DNA of 64,000 bases, from the NCBI RefSeq assembly GCF_030052815.1, contig NC_079505.1:29512992-29576991 (forward strand). The letters run 5' to 3'. A program made the translations under genes and the position numbers. Shown here in pieces: positions 11,819-23,233 of this stretch. Each line of letters begins with the position of its first letter. Position 1 is the stretch's first letter. The notes under the pieces are model-generated. The model searched no databases. It was not told where the DNA came from and worked only from the letters and a program-made list of their open reading frames with translations. This DNA is from Hevea brasiliensis. Lineage: Eukaryota; Streptophyta; Magnoliopsida; Malpighiales; Euphorbiaceae.

Positions 11819-14759
11819 TGTAACACCCCTATGTTCGGTAGTGCGTTCTACTGCTCCGGTGACCAGTGTTGTCCGGACAGCTAGGATGCCTAGAACCACA
11901 CTTCAATATGAGTAAGGAGACATAAAATAATGAAATACAAGAAAAGAAAATACAAGAAAAATAAAGGAAAAATCATAGCAAAGAAATGTAACCAAGTTAA
12001 GCGAGCCGAGAACCTTAGCGATGGGTGACTGCACCGGGAAGTCACGGCGTGGACCGTTGACTAGCCTTGGACTGCGGGGAACCCTGGAAAACATTTTTAG
12101 GACTTAAATAGACCCTTATTGAAGAATAAATATCATTAGAAAGATCAAAGAAAAATTAAATAATTAGTACAAAGAAAAGTGAGAAATCGAAAAACAGACA
12201 AAACCCGGTGTTACCGAAAAATCGGGAATGCAACCCGAACAGGGGCATTATGGTCAATCGACATCCCGAATTGTCTTTTGACCTAAAAGTCCATTAAAAA
12301 TAAATAATATTACACTTAGAAAATAAAATGAAAAATTAATTTGGTGGTACCTAAAGTAAATAACAAGAATTAAGGGTTTAATGTGGAATAAGTGGGAATT
12401 TAACTTATAATATGATTATTTGTGTGAGTGGGCCACTAAAGGAATAAACTAAGAACTAATGGGGCAGGTGTACATCCATTATCCAACCTGAAATCTTCAT
12501 CTTCCTCACTTGGTCCATTCATGCCGAAATGGAAGACTTGAGAAACCACCATTGCCGTTTCACTTAAACCTTCATCCACTCCCTCATTTCACTTCCAATC
12601 ACCTAGATTTCTTCATTAAAGATTGTCTACACATCATAAGGAAGAGCCAAAATCAAAAAGTTTAATCAAGGTTTGGCAAGTTCCAACCATAAGGTAAGTT
12701 TGTATTTTTGAAGATTGCTTTGTTAAACTTTGTGTACATGTTATGGGTGTTGGATTTGTGAGGAAATTTTTCAAGTTTGAAGAGTTATTGAGATGTCCAT
12801 TTTGGACAGCCATGGAGTTATGTATTTGATGAAATATTTGTGCATATATTTGATGAGAAATGATGTTGGTTAGGGTGATTTAATATCCTAGTAAATTATT
12901 CCATATGTATATGGTGATTTTGCACTTGGAATGGAAATTGATGAATTGTAGGACACTTTGGTGTTGAGGAAGCTTTTCGGAAGCCTTGGGATTCTTGGAT
13001 AAATGTATGTGTTCATGAAGGTGTTGGCAGAAATATTGACATTAAGGTTGATGGATATGTATATAGATTGATTGTGTAAAGTGTATGTAAGAACTAGTAA
13101 GGTTTAGGTGTATATGTGATTGTACTTAGACTTTGTAAATGTGAGTTTTAATTGGTGTATTAAGGATGTTTGTAATCTGCCCAAAGTGATGTTAATGTAA
13201 AGTGGAATATGGTTTTGGTAATGAACCAAAACAGAATTAGTAAGGGAAGTGGACATATAGTAATGTAAGTGTGTAATTGATGTATGTTTAAGTAAGGTAG
13301 TTAAGGGCAGTATGCATTTTAGTCAATAACTTTAAATGTGTAACTTCAATTGGTATGAGACCAATTGGAGGTGAAACTAGGCACAAAATGTGCCAACTTT
13401 CATTGAGAAAGCATACCAAAATTCTGCTTGCAAGGTGACATAAGAAAATGACCAATTCGGATTAGGTGCAATTGAGACCTGAAAATTGACCAATTGGGCA
13501 GCAGTGAGTGTTTAGGCCATAACTTACTCAAAACAGGTCCAATTGACCTGAAATTTTAACCATGAATATTTAAGACCCATACCTACAAGTCTTATGAAGA
13601 CACCAAAGCCCAGAAATGACCATAAGCAAGTCAAACAGCTTGCACAAGTTTGGGTCCAAAAACTGGCCGAACCAGAGTTGACCAAATTGACCTAAAATTG
13701 ACCTAATTTGATGCCATTTGACCAGCAATAGTATAATGGCCATAACTTGGTCTACATAACTCGGATTGACCTGAAATTTTGCCCTGTGTGCAATAAGACA
13801 TAGATCTACAAGTTTGTAGTTTTGACCGAAACCTGAAAACTGAGGAAACTAGGTCGTCTGGCTAGGTCAAACTAGTATCCCGGAATCTAGCAAGTTGCAT
13901 TAAAATGCACTAAACAAGGAAATGAGTTTGGTAAAACGTACCAACCCTAAAATACTATCAAATATGACATATTAATAATGTTAATACCTAATTTACCTAG
14001 AACGCATCGAGGGTCGATATATGGGTTGGTTAAGCAAATAATAGCTTTCAGTGAATTACTTATCAAGCATTATCGATAGAGACAGTTTAATTAAGTACTG
14101 AAACACTTCAAATTGTGTTTCTCAGTTACCAAAGACTCAGGAAAAGGGAAGGAAACACTGAGTCCAGACTAGGAGACAGTCATCAGAGGTTTGTGCACAA
14201 CTAGTTTTTAACTGATTTTGTTTTGAATATTTCATATGATTAAATGACATATTTTTCTTATGTATTATGTTCAGCAAGAATTGGATTTAATTCAATGATT
14301 ATTGAAATTGTTATAGTATGTATGAATTTAGCTTTGTGAAATGGTATTTTCACAAGTATTAAGCATTGTTATGGATTGAATAAATTATGTTTTGAAAAAT
14401 TGTGATAGAACATGTTTTGAATTGTGATGGTAATTTTCATGGAAAAATGCAAATTTATGATTTGAATTGTGTTGAGCATAAAAATTGTTGGATATTGAAA
14501 TTGACTTTGAATCGAATTATATTGTGATTTATGCTCACAAAAAGGATTGTGACATTGTTTTATATCTCACTATAGATGCTTGACTAGGTTATTACCCGTC
14601 TCTCTCATTTGTTGAGAAGATAATGGAGTTAGTTGTGTTTTGATTACCATGGTACGTGCACAGGCTTAGATTTTCCTCTGATTTGAGGTTAGATCTAAGT
14701 TTATTTTATCGTTATGGCCCTTGCGGAAGATTCATTATTGTGATGGTACTGTGCGCGAT

Positions 14760-14829
14760 GATTCGACCTCCCCGACCATAGGGAGTTAGAATCTGATTCG
14801 ACCTCCCCGACCATAGGGAGTTACAATCA
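14760..14829. repeat. Tandem duplication, 2 x 35 bp
   Basis: Two adjacent 35-bp copies starting GATTCGACCTCCCCGACC; they differ at few positions. Confidence 0.95.
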
Positions 14830-14878
14830 CATCGAATATGGCCCTTTCGGATTAGTCTTGCATAGTTAGTGAGATAAA

Positions 14879-14945
14879 CATTGATTTTTGAGATACATTG
14901 ATTTTTGAGATACATAATGATTTTTGAGATACAGAATGGCTTTTG
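14879..14945. repeat. Short tandem repeat, about 4 x 17 bp
   Basis: Unit CATTGATTTTTGAGATA repeated, with the last two copies diverged. Confidence 0.9.
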
Positions 14946-15811
14946 AATGGTAAGGAATTGTGATTTCAATTATGGTTTATGTATAATTGATTTTGTTGGA
15001 ATTACTTAAATGGTTAGTCAGGATTTGATAAATTGAATTTTGTGATCAAAGTCAATTATACAAATGATTTACATTATTGGCAATGAATATTTTGAGTTTT
15101 GGAATTTGATGAGTATTCAGATTTCCAAATTATTTACTGTAAATTTTGTCAATGTATATTGTACTATGTTTTAAATTATAGTTGTGCACCACTGAGTTCA
15201 CCACTCAGTGATAGCTTTGTATGCTGTCACAGGCAAGAAGAGCATAGAGCAGTGAGTAAATTTCTTTGAAGATACATTCAGATCAGCTCCAGGTATATCA
15301 TAGGTATACCCATGTACATAGGTTTTGATGTATGCATGTAATAATATGTATGTAAATTATTTGAGCAGTTGTATAGAAACTCTTGTAAAATATTTTGGTA
15401 TGTAATTAAATGTAAATTATTGTAAATGTAAATTTGAGATTTCATTTACTTGAATAGTTTTGTATTATATTTCTTGTATCTCAGTCTTTGAAAAATCATT
15501 GCGGATTTGAGTTGAGAAATATGTTGTGTTGAGAAATATGTTGGAGTTGAGATTTGCAAATAAATATTGAAGTGCTTTTTTACAGGTTTTCTGAAGAACT
15601 GTTTTCTCAAAATACAGTCGGCACTTTGCCGAAATTTTGAAAAAAATTTTATAACACCAGATTTTAATCCATGACTTAAATTTCACGAAAATTGTTTTTA
15701 AAATCCCTTGTAGTATATCTAATGGGTTATCGGTAGGCGAAGTACGGTAATTCATTAGGTGTACTACGGGATCATGTTACATCTTATAGGGGAGTAGGGT
15801 GTGACACACCT

Positions 15812-16178
15812 TACCCCTCTGTAAGGCATAACATGATCCCGTAGAATACCTAATGAATTATCAAACTTCACCTACCGATAACTCATTAAGTACCCTACAA
15901 AGGATTTTAAAATAATTTTCTTCCTTTAAACAAGTGGTGGGCATTTATTAATAAGTATTTAAAACATATAATTAAGTTGAAAGCTAGTTGGAAATTTTGG
16001 CCCATTTTATTTTCCGCAAATTTTATAAAAATTTTGACAGAGTTCTGTCTGTATTTTGAGAAACCAGTTCTTCAAATACCTGTAAAAAGCACTACTAAAA
16101 ATTTTTCTCAACTACTACTTCAATTTCACAATCAAACTCAATCAATTTCACAATCATTTCAATAAATTTCTCAAGTTC
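15812..16178 (-). mobile_element. A1 left (3') LTR, segment 2
   Basis: Matches 34973..35338 of the right LTR and is interrupted at 16179 by the family-B element. Confidence 0.9.
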
Positions 16179-16237
16179 TGTGACACCCCTTACCCGTGTA
16201 CAGTATACCCGAGTAAGTAATGCCACACGGTGTACCA

Positions 16238-16630
16238 CCACTCATATGCATCATCCTGCAGTAAAGAGATGGCAGCTTTCAGGTTTTGCTCTGGAGTGCA
16301 GTGGAGTTGTTTTAGTACTCTGCCTGTTCTGTTCAACCAATTCTACCGCAATGCAGTCATCTTCTCTCTTGCCATAGAAGTCCACACTCCAAACTTCCTT
16401 AGCCTTTCCAGTGTGTGATTTACTGTGGAGCCGGGTGGTGGTGGTGGTGGTGCCGGCATTACCCGCCATTTGTCTAAAGAAGTCGGCCATTTGTTGGAAC
16501 ATGGCCTGTGGAGGCCGAGCAGTGCTCGCTGAGTCGGGCGAGCAGATTCTCTCATGCCCCAGCCTCACTGCCGCAGTGGAGCATGATTCTCCACTTCCTC
16601 CTCAACGGCTCTCTGAGATGAAGGATCCAT
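16238..16630 (-). pseudogene. gag N-terminal fragment, unit 1
   Basis: The ATG is at 16630..16628 and opens MDPSS. The fragment shows a Gln/Met-rich stretch (MFQQMADFFRQMAG), a proline run and a DFYGKRED segment that align with the gag start of A1, then stops at DAYEWW, where it runs into the LTR tip. Frameshifts are present. Only the N-terminal half of the capsid-like domain is left, with no zinc knuckle. Confidence 0.75.
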
Positions 16631-16740
16631 ATCCTATTCAAAATAAGAAAGATAAACAGATCTGCGTTAGTGTCACCTCGACTCTTACAAATGCAATGCA
16701 TGGTATGGACTCAATCTAGGCCCAGAAACGCTTAAACCAT

Positions 16741-16752
16741 GCTCTGATACCA
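16741..16752 (-). other. Primer binding site, unit 1
   Basis: Minus strand TGGTATCAGAGC, complementary to the 3' end of plant initiator tRNA-Met, 5 bp from the following LTR tip. Confidence 0.85.
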
Positions 16753-16816
16753 CTAAATGTGACACCCCTTACCCGTGTACAGTATACCCGAGTAAGTAAT
16801 GCCACACGGTGTACCA

Positions 16817-17207
16817 CCACTCATATGCATCATCCTGCAGTAAAGAGATGGCAGCTTCCAGGTTTTGCTCTGGAGTGCAGTGGAGTTGTTTTAGTACTGC
16901 CTGCTCAACCAATTCTACCGCAACACAGTCATCTTCTCTCTTGCCATAGAAGTCCACAGCTCCAAACTTCCTTAGCCTTTCTAGGTGTGATTTCTGCTGT
17001 GGAGCTGGTGGTGGTGGTGGTGGTGCTGGCATTACCCCGGCCATTTGTCTAAAGAAGTCGGCCATTTGTTGGAACATGGCCTGTGGAGGCTGAAAGGTGC
17101 TCGCTTGAGTGGCGGAGCAGATTCTCTCATGCCCCGGCCTCACCGTGCTGCAGTGGAGCATGACTCTCCACTTCCTCCTCAACGGCTCTCTGAGATGAAG
17201 GATCCAT
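16817..17207 (-). pseudogene. gag N-terminal fragment, unit 2
   Basis: Second copy of the gag fragment. The ATG is at 17207..17205; a stop after about 26 codons and a frameshift lead into the frame carrying AMFQQMADFFRQMAG, a run of prolines, HLERLRKFG and LLQDDAYEWW. The WW motif and its surroundings match the Retrotrans_gag domain of A1. The reading frame then continues into LTR sequence, marking the deletion junction near 16817. Confidence 0.78.
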
Positions 17208-17317
17208 ATCCTATTCAAAATAAGAAAGATAAACAGATCTGCGTTAGTGTCACCTCGACTCTTACAAATGCAATGCATGGTATGGACTCAATCTAGGCCC
17301 AGAAACGCCTAAACCGT

Positions 17318-17329
17318 GCTCTGATACCA
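17318..17329 (-). other. Primer binding site, unit 2
   Basis: Minus strand TGGTATCAGAGC, five bases inside the full LTR that starts at 17335. Confidence 0.88.
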
Positions 17330-18958
17330 CTAAATGTGACACCCCTTACCCGTGTACAGTATACCCGAGTAAGTAATGCCACACGGTGTACCGGCACACT
17401 ATAATATTCCTCAATTAATTTATATCATGCTTTTGCATATAATTTATGAAATACAATTTATTTAAACCATTTATCAAAAGTATCATTCATTTAAGGTTCC
17501 GAAAATTTTAAAGAAAATCCGGCGGAGTACCGGCTAAAAATGGAGAAAACCGTTCTTCGGAACCTGTTAAAAACACTTCCAATATTTTTATTCCATCATC
17601 TCAAACTCCAATATCCAAAATCTCAACAATATTTCTCAATAGCAAATTCTCAATAATCTTTTCATTTCACAAACATCCATTTCTCATATACAAGCGATAA
17701 ATACATGCTCAAATTTTGTATTCATAGTCATAACTTTCATTATTTACATGGACATCAAAATATATTACATGAGTTCAAATACATATGAAAAAGTAAAAAT
17801 CTACTACAAAATATCAAAATGACAAAATGACACCTAGTGCCCTACCAATGCACTGCAGGTAGTGAGGTGATACGGACACTGCGCAGAACTGCAGGATGGA
17901 CTCACCCAGTCTGTGGTCTACTGGGCTCACGATCAGGATCTCCAGTACCTACGCGTGGCAAAAGCAACGCGCTAAGCAATAATGCTTAGTGGTGCAATAA
18001 TAAAATAACAAGAAATAACAGATATAAATATGTATTGCATGTACATGTTTTGTTTGTCATGTATTTGTATATCCATTCATTTATTTCTTCTACATTGCTC
18101 ATTTTCATTCATTTGGTTGCCCAAGTAACCTACACTAGACGCATCGATCGGATAATGGGTAACCGCACTGGGTATCTAGTACCTCGCCGTCACACCATCG
18201 ATCGCATATGCATCACCCGGTGTGCAATGAGCACTACCAAGTCAGTAAATAATCTCAGGCACAAGGCCAAGTCTCAATGCAAAGTCAGAATGGCTAAAAG
18301 CCATGAAATCACAGAATGGCATTTTTGCAATTTGCAGTACTGCTAACTGAACCCTATTGGCATGCCAAACTATCCAAACCAATCTTGTTAGGTATACTAG
18401 GACATTTGAAACTTTTAAATTCTTCAATTTGTGAATTTCAAATTTTTGGTGTCACTATTCATCATTGGTCAACAAAAATGTTGACTTTTAGAATAAAAAT
18501 GTGTACATTGACTTTGGCACTCCCAACATACCACGTTTGGTGTTTAAAACTTGTTGGCATTAAGTGTTAATACCATTCCAAAGTGTAACTCAACACAAGC
18601 AGAATTTTCAGTTTTGGTGAGTCAACTTCACTGTTCCATTGGACACTGTTACTGTAGGAATTTGAAGAAATGTAAAACATGAAAGTTGTTCCTTATTTTG
18701 TCTAGTTGAATTTCCTTTTTTGAATCACTCCATTTGGAGTTTTGTAGCTCTAGATATGGTCCAAAGACCCAAGCTGGCCGAATGTGCATTCTGCAGAAAA
18801 TTACCATATCTACAGTGCATGAACAGTAATTAGAGTCACTTGGTTGGATGGGTTCTGGCCATAATTTGGGGTAGGTTCCTTCATGAAAGTTGTTTTTCTA
18901 TGTCTTAACTTGTTGCTGTAAAAATTTCAGGTCAATTGACCAAATCTACAGTGAGTTA

Positions 18959-18991
18959 TGGCCAAATGAACAGTTACTGTTCATTTGGCCA
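18959..18991. other. Perfect 16-bp inverted repeat with 1-nt spacer
   Basis: Arms TGGCCAAATGAACAGT and ACTGTTCATTTGGCCA around a single T. The same hairpin is at 26962..26994; related ones occur in every LTR family in the window. Confidence 0.95.
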
Positions 18992-19390
18992 ATTCTGCAG
19001 AATCAGTTTCAGGGTTCCGGATTGGGGCCAAGTTTTGGTCCTCTTGCTTTGGTCCTTTGGGCATGGTTTCTTCAGCAAAAATGTGCCATTATAAACCTAG
19101 TTTCATGTCCAATTGGCCAAACACCAATTGGACTAACACAGCCAAAGTTATGGCTGTGTAATTGGACTGAATTTTCAGTCACCATTCTGCACCCTCTAGG
19201 CAGCACACACCTTCCCTTTGCCATGCTTCATTCCAGTCCCAATTAAGGTCAAATTCCTTCAAATGGTCACTAATTGACCATTAGGATGTACTTTAACAAT
19301 TTCATAAGCCAAGCTAATTTTTACTTCCCAAAACCCTAGCTTCACAATATAATTTCTACAAGGTGCCTTAGTTAGCATACCAATTCATCA

Positions 19391-19391
<1 letters not shown>

Positions 19392-19440
<49 letters not shown>
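19392..19440. repeat. (TA)n microsatellite in LTR
   Basis: TA run that is longer in the sister LTR (about 27395..27456). Confidence 0.9.
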
Positions 19441-19443
<3 letters not shown>

Positions 19444-19922
19444 TCAACATCATTTTTAGTCCACTTTAAGACCAACAAAACACTTATTCCTATACCTTCA
19501 ATAGGGCTGCTGAATTCTATATTGGACATACACATGAGTTTGGTTCATTTCATTCACAAATACTTGTTGGTTTCAAGTCCTTAACATAGAAATTAAAAGT
19601 TTTAAGTGTATATATGCACTAACCTTGTTGTATGCCAATCCAAGCTTGAGAAAGCTTCACTTTCTTTCTTCTTCTTGGCTGCCAAAAGATTATGCAAGGT
19701 GCTAGGACAAATTTTAGTGAAAGGAAACTAGGGTTTTAGGGTGAAATGAAGGAGGGAATTGAAGGTTTGAAGTGAACATCAATGGAGGAGGGTTCTAGTG
19801 TGTTTCGGCTGATTTGTTTTGGGGAGGATGACTGCTGCAATTTTTGCCAATTTGGTCTTCTCTTATCTCTTTTAATAGTTAGTCAAATAATAGTTTAATT
19901 TTGATTGGTCATTGTTTTCTTA

Positions 19923-19943
19923 ATGACATCACCATGATGTCAT
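19923..19943 (-). promoter_or_regulatory. Palindrome ATGACATCA-N3-TGATGTCAT upstream of a TATA-like site
   Basis: 9-bp arms. In element orientation it lies about 55 to 75 bp upstream of a TATTAAAA stretch (near 19868) and beside an inverted CCAAT. Equivalent palindromes sit at the same place in the other LTRs. A bZIP-type binding site is an inference. Confidence 0.5.
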
Positions 19944-22267
19944 AAATACCTTTTTTTTCCTCATTTTCTTTTCTTTCCTCCACTACTCATTTTTAATTTA
20001 ATTTCTAGTAATGTTTATTCATATTTTACGTTATATTAATTATTTACTCAACTGGACAAGTCGGCCAAAAATCACCTCGGAAGGCGAAATGACCAAAATG
20101 CCCTCCGTTTGGCTTAATGGGTCAAAATCGTCTGTACCGATTGAAAAATTTTTCTAGGTATTTTCTTGGCATTCTAATGCCATGGGAACCTCAATTACCC
20201 TTCTCTGGAGTCCCAAAAATTATTTTATAATTTTTCCCCCGGGTCTAGGGCTCCTCGTTGCGAGAACCGCAACTTCCCTCCGGTTACCCATCGCTTGGGC
20301 ACCGGCTCATTTTACTCGGTTGTATTTTATTCCTAAAATTTTTACTAAGTATTTCTTATTAATATTTGAGTTAATTATGGTTCCTGACTTTAGTTTAAAT
20401 ATTTTTTCGGACGTTCTAGTTGTCCGGACCGACACCGGTCACCGGAATAGTAGGATGTACAGAGTGGTTACCGGGAGGGTGTTACAAGTTCAAAATTCAA
20501 TAATCCTCAGCATACTAGCAACACATTTCATTTAAATTAAATAAAATAGTTGCACTCATATTTCATTAGAGACAAAACAATTTATATACATTCTTACAAA
20601 ATTTACATTAAGAGAGTTTCAAACTACAATATATATTACAACTTTATACAAATTTTATACAAACTGCTCAAGACCCATTTTTACATGTCCATACATTTAT
20701 TTGCAATATATATATACATCAAAAGAAATATTTACAGTTAGGGTATAAATTATACCCGAAGACTTCAAGCTGAATGATCCTCAATCTTCAGCAGCTCAGT
20801 CTGCTGCTCCTCTAGTCTCTAAATCTGCGACAGCAATAAAAGCTATCGCTGAGTACTAGGACTCAGTGGTGCACAACATACTAAAATAATCTTTATGTAG
20901 AATATAAATCACATTTATTCAAAAATTTAACTAAACATGAGCATTAAACACAAAACACGAATTATGAAATTTTAATGCAAACCAAGTTCATTTCGAAGAA
21001 TCAAAACACATTTCATAAAATCCACAGTTAGATCATGCCATTCGAAACAAATAGAATCTCAATAGCTAGAGGCTAAAGAGAAATCACATCACAAGGCTAG
21101 CTAGCTCAAATATATGGATATCCATTCACATCCTCTTCTACTGGCACACCTCAACACTTCTCCAGAGAAGGAATCAAAATTCGAAACTAATTACCCCCAC
21201 TAGTCGTGCTAGTGAGGTGTCCAAATATATAGTCATGACACTGTGGTTTCAAAACTTATCTTAATAATTTGCTAAACATTTTCATTTCAAATATACACAA
21301 TAACTTTCACAATTTAAATCAAACATCATAAGAATGCCATAATTCAATATTTCACATTATTCAAAATAGTATGCAGAAGATAATTATAAAATGTATACGT
21401 TGTGCACAAACCTCAAACGAGTCGCCTATTGGCCTTGACTCGACTTCTCGGGTTCTGTCCCGGTATTCTTTTCCACTGAAACACACAATTTCACAGTGTT
21501 TCAGTATCATAACTTAGCATAAATCCAATAATAAATTTAACTTCACTTTTACCTACCTCTAACGTGCTAAATTCAACGTTCTTGAAATTTTGTGTTTCGG
21601 GTTACTATTCACTGCACTATTCAAGTCAAATTATTGACTTTCTAAGGCTTAATAGGTATGGGAATTCCAACTTCACCCACATGCCACATTTTGGTCACTA
21701 AACTTGTTGGTTTTGGTCATTTTCTCAAAACTTAGGCCTTTTAGGCAAAATTGCCAAATTTTTAATTTTGGTGTCCCTAATTATACTATTTCATTGGTCA
21801 GTTTACTATTGGAATTTGGCAAAACTTCCTTCATAGAAAATGTTCCTTATTGTCTTAAGTTTATTCTCCTTTTTGAATCACCCTAATTGGAGTTTTGTAG
21901 CTCAAGTTATAAGCAAATTACTATTACTATTCATTCTGCAGAATTTGGTTCTGCAGATTTGTTGATCCAAATTCATTCAGTATAATTTGGTCTAATTTTC
22001 TTCATATGAAATGTTTTACTATGTCTTAGGTTTCCATCGGTTCAAGAATCGCCTAAATCAGAGTTTTCTAGAGAGAGTTATAGCCATTGAAACTTTACTG
22101 TTCATATGGCAAATCTGCAGTCTGCAGATTCAGGTCACCAACTTTGCTCAGTAATTTGATTAGGTTAATGGCATAATTTGGGTTGGTGTTCATAAAAGTT
22201 TTAGGTCTATATTTCATCTAACCACTGGTAAAATTTCAGGCCATTTTGACCTGCCTAGCTCGAGTTA

Positions 22268-22300
22268 TGACCAAATGAACAAACACTGTTCATTTGGTCA
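22268..22300. other. Hairpin with 14-bp perfect arms in A1 left LTR
   Basis: TGACCAAATGAACA and TGTTCATTTGGTCA around AACAC; same 33-nt size as the family-B hairpin but with a different loop. Repeated at 37137..37169. Confidence 0.93.
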
Positions 22301-23198
22301 GTTTGTGCAGTGGCAGCCTGCGATTTCTCAACTTCGGTCACTTTGTTCACTAGGTTTTAGTCACTTTTTGGGCAGGCTTCCTAAATGAAAATTGTGTCAT
22401 TTAGTGCCTATTTTCATCCCCAATTGGTCCCATATCCATTGGACTTGTAAAATTTCATTTTTGGTCCCTCAAAGGAGGTTTTGGTCACGCTGCCAGCACA
22501 TGAACTTATCCAATCCGAATTGGCTTTTAATTCCAACAGTTCTACCACACCTCATTTGTCACAAATGACCATTTTTCACTTCACATTAGGCCAAATATAT
22601 CATTTACCAATTTCTCTAAATTTTTGCCTTAAAACCCTAGGTTTCAAACCCTAACCACACTAATTCATTGTAATTAATTAATTCAAAGCATTTAAACACA
22701 ATCTTTCAACTCATTCAAGCATTTTAACATGTTTTACTCACTCAAACTCATGCAAATCACTCTCCCCTCCCTGCTGGACGAATTTTAGTTTAGTCCCTCA
22801 TACATATTTTTTTTCATTTTAAGCATATTACAAGCTAATTCAAGCTAAAAACACAACAAGTAAACTAATCTTGTACCTTAAATCACTCACCTTTGTGTAG
22901 CAACTTCTAACTCCCCTTTTCTCCAATTTTCTTTCTTTTTCTTGCTCCTCTATACTCTTCAAGATGCAAGGATGAGGTTTAGTGAAGAATTTTAGGGGAA
23001 CTTATGGTTAATTTAGAGTGTATAAAGCTTGAGCTAAGAGCTCTAATGGAGGTTTGAGAGTGAGGTTTGGGAGAGGAAAAGTGGACAGTTGGTTTTGGGG
23101 GAGAAGATGAGAATAATTTCTTTTTTTTTTTATGTTGTTTTTATCTTATTTAAAAGATATTTAACTTAGTCAAATTTGGTAGGAAAGGAATTTTTTTA

Positions 23199-23233
23199 TG
23201 ACATCATCCTTGATGTCACACATGATGATGTCA
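23199..23233 (-). promoter_or_regulatory. TGACATCA/TGATGTCA motif cluster in A1 left LTR
   Basis: TGACATCA-N4-TGATGTCA followed by another TGATGTCA. In element orientation this lies just upstream of a TTAAATAAG stretch that could act as a TATA element. Confidence 0.45.

Larger units (their letters stand above)
11819..15806 (+). mobile_element. Solo LTR (A-related family), inserted in the tip of A1's left LTR
   Basis: Begins TGTAACACCCC and ends GGGTGTGACA, in opposite orientation to A1, with no internal region. It is flanked by CACCT at 11814..11818 and 15807..15811. Its first 250 bp parallel the A LTRs (CCGGTGACC, GGAC.GCTAGGATG, GCGAGCCGAGA, GCGATGGGTGAC). It carries a splice-donor-like AAG/GTAAGT at 12693 and small tandem repeats at 14760..14829 and 14879..14945. 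A single LTR with a perfect target duplication is the usual product of LTR-LTR recombination. Confidence 0.88.
16179..17334 (-). repeat. Tandem array of LTR-tip + gag + primer-site units (579 bp and 577 bp)
   Basis: Both units begin TGTGACACCCCTTACCC and end CTCTGATACCACTAAA. They differ by substitutions and short indels, for instance in the GGT run encoding a proline tract. Confidence 0.93.
16179..20486 (-). mobile_element. Truncated family-B element with a tandemly duplicated gag/PBS segment
   Basis: Flanked by AGTTC at 16174..16178 and 20487..20491. On the plus strand it consists of two ~578-bp units (16179..16757, 16758..17334), each holding the first ~59 bp of the LTR, an N-terminal gag fragment in reverse, a leader and a primer-site complement, followed by a complete LTR (17335..20486). 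The simplest history: an element lost most of its left LTR and interior by deletion, then the remaining segment was duplicated through the shared LTR tip. Confidence 0.88.
17335..20486 (-). mobile_element. Complete family-B LTR (3152 bp)
   Basis: TGTGACACC..GTGTTACA ends; nearly identical along its whole length to the solo LTR at 25343..28501, so both are recent. It contains a (TA)n tract at about 19392..19440, a conserved hairpin (18959..18991), a palindrome (19923..19943) and a leader donor site (19623). Confidence 0.9.

Noticed and set aside
15802..16178. Left boundary of A1 placed at 15802 (TGACACACC)
   Set aside because: This places the boundary inside the end of the solo LTR and gives no target duplication; the true tip is 11809..11818 with matching TTAAT outside and CACCT around the insert.
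16179..20486. A TR-GAG type non-autonomous element
   Set aside because: It has a gag fragment and primer site, but the left terminal repeat is only a 59-bp tip and gag is truncated at the junction. A decayed element with a local duplication explains it better.
20182..20535. Recurrent ORF at the LTR end (also 28197..28535, 33229..33417, 61957..62244)
   Set aside because: Antisense to the U3 of the LTR and running across the insertion boundary into different flanks; not a gene.
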